A DNA stretch of 64,000 nucleotides from Hominenteromicrobium mulieris. GTDB lineage: Bacteria > Bacillota > Clostridia > Oscillospirales > Acutalibacteraceae. The stretch lies in NCBI RefSeq assembly GCF_020687165.1, contig NZ_JAJEQC010000001.1. One strand, 5' to 3'. Of this stretch, positions 60,703 through 64,000 are shown piece after piece (the stretch's first letter is position 1; every line of letters starts with the position of its first letter). The position numbers and the translations under genes were made by a program. A model generated the notes under the pieces. That model saw only the letters and a program-made list of their open reading frames with translations, was not told where the DNA came from and did no database searches.

Positions 60703-60897
60703 ATGGATGTAGATCTGATCTTCAAGATCGCCGCCATCGGCATACTTGTGGCCGTTTTGAACCAGCTGCTCATTCGCTCCGGGCGGGAGGAGCAGGCTAT
60801 GATGACGACGCTTGCGGGGCTCATTGTGGTGCTGACGATGCTCATCACGCAGATCAGCACGCTGTTCGATACGATTAAATCGGTGTTTGGACTATGA
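60703..60897 (+). CDS. spoIIIAC: Stage III sporulation protein AC
   Basis: 64 residues from ATG 60703, AAAGGAAAG upstream. Two helices (IFKIAAIGILVAVLNQLLIRSG and AMMTTLAGLIVVLTMLITQISTLF), the exact size and text of the SpoIIIAC/AD membrane family. Overlaps spoIIIAD by four bases. Confidence 0.95.
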   Translation: MDVDLIFKIAAIGILVAVLNQLLIRSGREEQAMMTTLAGLIVVLTMLITQISTLFDTIKSVFGL

Positions 60898-61283
60898 GCA
60901 CGGTGCTTATGGTATCGGCAGCGGCGGTGTTTGCAGCGGTGTGCGGCGCGCTTTTAAAACGCGGGCAAAAGGAAATAGCTCTGCTGTTTTCGCTTGCGGC
61001 AGCGGTACTCGTTTTTCTGTGTATTTTGCCGCAGATCGAAACGCTGACTTCGACATTCCGCGAATGGGCGGAGCTTTCCGGCATGCCGGAGGTGTTCGGA
61101 GCGCTGTTAAAAGCGCTCGGCATCGTGCTCATCGGGCGCATAACGGCGGATCTTTGTAAGGACGCGGGGGAATCAGCAATAGCAAGCGGTGTGGAGCTTG
61201 CCGTAAAAACAGCGGTGCTGCTGACGGCGCTGCCGTTGCTGAATCGACTTCTCTCGCTTTTGCAGGAAGTGCTGTTGTTATGA
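60894..61283 (+). CDS. spoIIIAD: Stage III sporulation protein AD
   Basis: 129 residues. Four membrane helices of the SpoIIIAC/AD family; the second half (GIVLIGRITADLCKDAGESAIASGVELAVKTAVLL) is the family mark. Starts at ATG 60894 and overlaps spoIIIAE by four bases. Confidence 0.94.
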   Translation: MSTVLMVSAAAVFAAVCGALLKRGQKEIALLFSLAAAVLVFLCILPQIETLTSTFREWAELSGMPEVFGALLKALGIVLIGRITADLCKDAGESAIASGVELAVKTAVLLTALPLLNRLLSLLQEVLLL

Positions 61284-62389
61284 AAAAACGGATTTTGCGC
61301 GTTTTTTTGGCTTTGACGGTGTTTATCCTGCTACTTTCGCTGCCCGTGCGCGCGGACGAAGCGGAACTCTACCAAAACAGCGGGGCGGATACACTTATGG
61401 AGGCGCTGCCGGAAGAAGCACAGTCGCTTTTGCAGAACGTCGGGGCCGACCCGATGGAAACACCTGCGCCCGACGCGGCGACAAAGCTGTTTTCGGCGCT
61501 TTCCGAGGGCTTTCGTGCGGAGTGGACAGCACCGGCGCGGGCACTCCTTACGCTGCTTGCATCATGCGTGCTGTGCAGACTTGTGCAGGAATTCGCCGCA
61601 AAGGAGCTTTCCTACGCCGTTTCCGTATGCGGGGCGCTGTGCGCCGCCGTGACGCTGTTTTCGCCGATGGCTTCGCTTTTGGAGCAGGCCGCGCGCGTGA
61701 CGGATGCTGCTGCCGTTTTTCTGCTTGCCGCGGTGCCCGTGTATGCGGGGCTGCTTTTCACGGCGGGGAACACCGTGACAGCACCGACCTACGGCGCGCT
61801 GTCGCTTACGGCGGCAAATGCCGTCTCGGTTTTGAGCAGCGCGGTGCTCATCCCGGTTTTGCGTGTGTTTTTGGCGTTTTCCGTGGCTTCTGCCGTGACA
61901 TCGTTTGATTTAAAGCGGCTGACGGACGCGCTGTATAAAGCTATCAAATGGGCTTTGGTGCTCGCCGTCACGGTATATACGGGCGTTTTGTCCGTACAGA
62001 CAATTGTTGCGAACAGCGCGGAGATGGCGGGCGGCAAGGCAGCGAAAATGCTTGTCTCCGGCGCGATCCCCATTGTGGGCAGCGCGTTTTCCGATGCGTT
62101 TTCGGTCATCGTTTCCGGCGCGGCGCTTGTAAAAAACGGCGTGGGGGCATTTGGGTTGCTTGCATCACTCGCGATTTTTCTGCCGCTGTGCATAAAGGCT
62201 GCCGCGTGGCTTTTGATTTGCTTTTGCGCGGGGCTTACGGCAGAGGTGTTGGGTCTAAAGCCGCTTGCGTCGTTTTTAAACGGCTGTGCTGCGGCGCTGC
62301 GGCTGCTCATTGCGGCGGTATGTAGTGTGGGTGCGGTGGCGGTGGTCTCGGCGGCTGTGGTGCTTTGTGTGCGAGGTGCTTATGCGTGA
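61280..62389 (+). CDS. spoIIIAE: Stage III sporulation protein AE
   Basis: 369 residues. A signal-peptide-like start (RILRVFLALTVFILLLSLPVRA), an acidic outside stretch, then about eight helices; typical text is TYGALSLTAANAVSVLSSAVLIPVLR, KLTDALYKAIKWALVLAVTVYTGVLSVQ-like segment and GGKAAKMLVSGAIPIVGSAFSDAF. It is the large membrane part of the channel. Confidence 0.95.
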   Translation: MKKRILRVFLALTVFILLLSLPVRADEAELYQNSGADTLMEALPEEAQSLLQNVGADPMETPAPDAATKLFSALSEGFRAEWTAPARALLTLLASCVLCRLVQEFAAKELSYAVSVCGALCAAVTLFSPMASLLEQAARVTDAAAVFLLAAVPVYAGLLFTAGNTVTAPTYGALSLTAANAVSVLSSAVLIPVLRVFLAFSVASAVTSFDLKRLTDALYKAIKWALVLAVTVYTGVLSVQTIVANSAEMAGGKAAKMLVSGAIPIVGSAFSDAFSVIVSGAALVKNGVGAFGLLASLAIFLPLCIKAAAWLLICFCAGLTAEVLGLKPLASFLNGCAAALRLLIAAVCSVGAVAVVSAAVVLCVRGAYA

Positions 62390-62840
62390 ATTGTATGCGC
62401 TGGTGTTTTCGGTGTGCATGGTGCTCATCGGGACGGAGATGATCGTGCGGCTGTTCCCGGAAAAAAGCGGGTCACTTATCCACGCGCTTGCAGCGCTGAT
62501 GCTGCTTGTGGTGCTTGTAAACGGCATTTTAAAGCTGCAAAGCGGGGTCTCGCTCGATTTTGACTTGACCGAAACGGGCGAAGCCGAATCGACGATAACG
62601 CAAAGCTACGCGGAAAAGGGCACGGCGATTTTGAAAGAGCGGCTCTCGGCGCTTTTGAAAAGTGCGGGGATGGACGTGCCGGCAGCGAATATCGACATTT
62701 GGTACACACAGGACGATGACGGCGCGGTGACGGTGGAACGTGTGCGGGTACGGGTGCGGTTTGCGACAGACATCGACCGCGCGGACGCGCTTTTGCGCAG
62801 CGTGCTGACCGAGGCCATCCCGGTGGATGTGTACGTGTAG
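62382..62840 (+). CDS. spoIIIAF: Stage III sporulation protein AF
   Basis: 152 residues from ATG 62382, overlapping spoIIIAE by eight bases. Two helices (LYALVFSVCMVLIGTEMIV, LIHALAALMLLVVLVNGIL), then a soluble ring-building-type domain. Forms part of the trans-septum ring complex. Confidence 0.92.
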   Translation: MRELYALVFSVCMVLIGTEMIVRLFPEKSGSLIHALAALMLLVVLVNGILKLQSGVSLDFDLTETGEAESTITQSYAEKGTAILKERLSALLKSAGMDVPAANIDIWYTQDDDGAVTVERVRVRVRFATDIDRADALLRSVLTEAIPVDVYV

Positions 62841-62853
62841 GAGGTGAGGCGAG

Positions 62854-63423
62854 ACGGATAAACTGAAAAGCCTTTTGAAAAACGGTAAGCTGACGTATAT
62901 GCTCATTGCAGCCTGCGCGGCGCTCGTTTTATTGATGCTCCTTTGGCCTATGGACACAAAGAACACGGAAAATGAAGCGCCGGAGACGGTGGAACTGGCG
63001 GCGGGAGACTACACCAGAGCGCTTTCCGCGCAGATCGCGCAGATGGTCTCGGCTATCACGGGGGAAAGCGAGCCGCAGGTGACGGTGACGCTGCGTACAA
63101 TGGGCGAAACGGTGTATGCGACCGAAGATAAGCAGAGCGAAAAAAGCGCCGAGGAGTACAGCGGCGAAAGCCTCAACCGCACGCAGACGGACGGCGACAC
63201 GCAGAAGACGTATATCCTGGTGAAGGCGGCGGACGGCTCGCAGAAGCCGCTCATCGTGACGAAAACGGAGCCGGAGATCCGAGGCGTGGTAGTCGTGAGT
63301 CGCGGGGGAGGCGACCCGAAAATGCGGGAGAAGATTGTGGAGGCCGTGAAGACTGCGCTCGATTTATCCTCAACGCAGGTATGCGTGGTGGGGTACAGCG
63401 AATATACATATGGCAACGAATGA
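62854..63423 (+). CDS. spoIIIAG: Stage III sporulation protein AG, probable ACG start
   Basis: 189 residues if started at ACG 62854. A perfect AGGAGG (62839-62844) lies nine bases before it, and the text continues DKLKSLLKNGKLTYMLIAAC, as expected for SpoIIIAG. An in-frame TGA at 62845 blocks any further extension. CTG 62863 and TTG 62875 are poorly placed for that site. One helix, then the ring-building domain (ISGESEPQVTVTLRTMGE-like region) and RGVVVVSRGGGDPKMREKIVEAVKTALDL. It forms the ring between the two membranes. Confidence 0.88.
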   Translation, partial: TDKLKSLLKNGKLTYMLIAACAALVLLMLLWPMDTKNTENEAPETVELAAGDYTRALSAQIAQMVSAITGESEPQVTVTLRTMGETVYATEDKQSEKSAEEYSGESLNRTQTDGDTQKTYILVKAADGSQKPLIVTKTEPEIRGVVVVSRGGGDPKMREKIVEAVKTALDLSSTQVCVVGYSEYTYGNE

Positions 63424-63454
63424 AACCATTCAGTGAAGATCGGAGGAACACGGA

Positions 63455-64000
63455 ATGAAATACGGTAAAAGACAGCTGATCTTGGCATCACTTGTGCTGG
63501 CCCTTGGTGCGGCGGTGTACTTAAATTGGCAGTTTGCGGGCACAAAGGTGCAGAGCGCGGGCGATGTCAGCGAGGAAAGTGCGTCTTCCGCTCTCGGTGC
63601 GGCGCAGCTTGTGAACAACGCCTATGTGGAGACGGTCTCCGACACGCCTATGAACGAGGACGGCGTTCTGCCGGAAACGGAGCCCGCAGACGGTGCGGCG
63701 GAAAGCAGCGCGGCAGAAGAAACAGCGGCTGCGGTATCGGCTTCCGCAAAGCTTTCGGACGCCCGCTTGACGCGCCAGACCGCACGGGATGAGGCTGTGG
63801 AGCTGCTGGAGGACATCCTGAAAGACGACAGCGCCGAGGTCGCCGTAAAGCAGGCCGCCGTGGACGAAGCTGCGGTTATCGCGCAGAACATTTTGAAAGA
63901 GACAAACATAGAGTCCCTCATAGAAGCGAAGGGCTTTACGGAGTGCGTGGCGTACATCAACGGCGAGAGCTGCACGGTGGTTGTAAACGGCGACATGGAG
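63455..64000 (+). CDS. spoIIIAH: Stage III sporulation protein AH (3' end beyond the window)
   Basis: At least 182 residues; the frame is open at the right edge. CGGAGGAA precedes ATG 63455. One membrane helix (LILASLVLALGAAVYLNWQF), an acidic Ala/Glu linker, then DARLTRQTARDEAVELLEDILKD and the ring-building domain with NILKETNIESLIEAKGFTECVAYI. SpoIIIAH binds forespore SpoIIQ to bridge the two cells. Confidence 0.95.
   Translation, partial: MKYGKRQLILASLVLALGAAVYLNWQFAGTKVQSAGDVSEESASSALGAAQLVNNAYVETVSDTPMNEDGVLPETEPADGAAESSAAEETAAAVSASAKLSDARLTRQTARDEAVELLEDILKDDSAEVAVKQAAVDEAAVIAQNILKETNIESLIEAKGFTECVAYINGESCTVVVNGDME

Noticed and set aside
1..64000. CRISPR array, tRNA or rRNA genes, prophage genes
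   Set aside because: No regularly spaced repeats, no tRNA cloverleaf or rRNA text and no phage structural genes were recognised by eye on either strand.

Overview
The window looks like a stretch of chromosome from a low-GC Gram-positive, anaerobic, endospore-forming clostridium, most likely a gut Oscillospirales/Ruminococcaceae relative. This rests on gene content read directly: a spoIIIAA-AH sporulation operon at the right edge, a yggS-sepF-ylmH-divIVA-ileS-lspA-rluD division cluster at the left, [FeFe] hydrogenases behind a Rex redox repressor, a class A RNase P RNA, a T-box before tyrS, and gene order typical of clostridia. The species cannot be named from the sequence alone.

Layout. 1-7.9 kb: end of an HlyD-like adaptor, the division/ileS/lspA/rluD cluster and a small ComEA-like protein. 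7.9-8.2 kb: a broken transposase. 8.3-22 kb: a surface-glycan island on the + strand. It holds wecE, a polyprenyl-phosphate glycosyltransferase, two paralogous large membrane proteins (probable GT-C enzymes), an ATP-grasp ligase, a split transketolase, a beta-hydroxyacid dehydrogenase, two small SMR/EamA half-transporters, rfbA, rfbB and an acyltransferase. RfbA, RfbB and WecE would give dTDP-4-amino-4,6-dideoxygalactose. The GT2 enzyme, SMR pair and GT-C proteins resemble the ArnC-ArnE/F-ArnT logic, or Gram-positive three-component glycosylation systems. The ATP-grasp/transketolase/dehydrogenase block may make and attach an acyl group to the amino sugar.

22-28.7 kb, - strand: tyrS with a Tyr T-box and two stacked terminators, then an operon read from 28.6 kb downwards: DUF1294, HAD phosphatase, comEC, holA and an RNase M5-like TOPRIM protein. 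28.7-41.6 kb, + strand: a glycoside-hydrolase-like lipid- or membrane-anchored protein, a 640-base decayed stretch, yfmF-yfmH M16 proteins, then lgt-folD-dxs-tlyA-nadK-argR-recN and two small genes, one with a DivIVA domain.

41.7-48.8 kb: a LysR regulator, then rex, a thioredoxin-like [2Fe-2S] protein, an FlK-like thioesterase, a PAS-bearing sensory-type [FeFe] hydrogenase, a PP2C/SpoIIE phosphatase and a second [FeFe] hydrogenase with intact H-cluster motifs. This looks like a hydrogen/redox sensing and signalling unit. 48.9-55.1 kb: pncB, rnpB, a structured leader with a 33-codon ORF and an attenuator-like terminator before a GNAT acetyltransferase, asnS and a type Ic aspartate aminotransferase. 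55.5-59.1 kb: a YtvI/AI-2E permease (-), a GH32 fructosidase and an overlapping thiD. 59.3-64 kb: spoIIIAA to spoIIIAH (cut by the window end), with spoIIIAG apparently starting at ACG.

The most promising points for novelty are the glycan island, the GNAT leader RNA, the hydrogenase-phosphatase unit and the ACG start. All functions are inferred from motifs and context; no database search was run.
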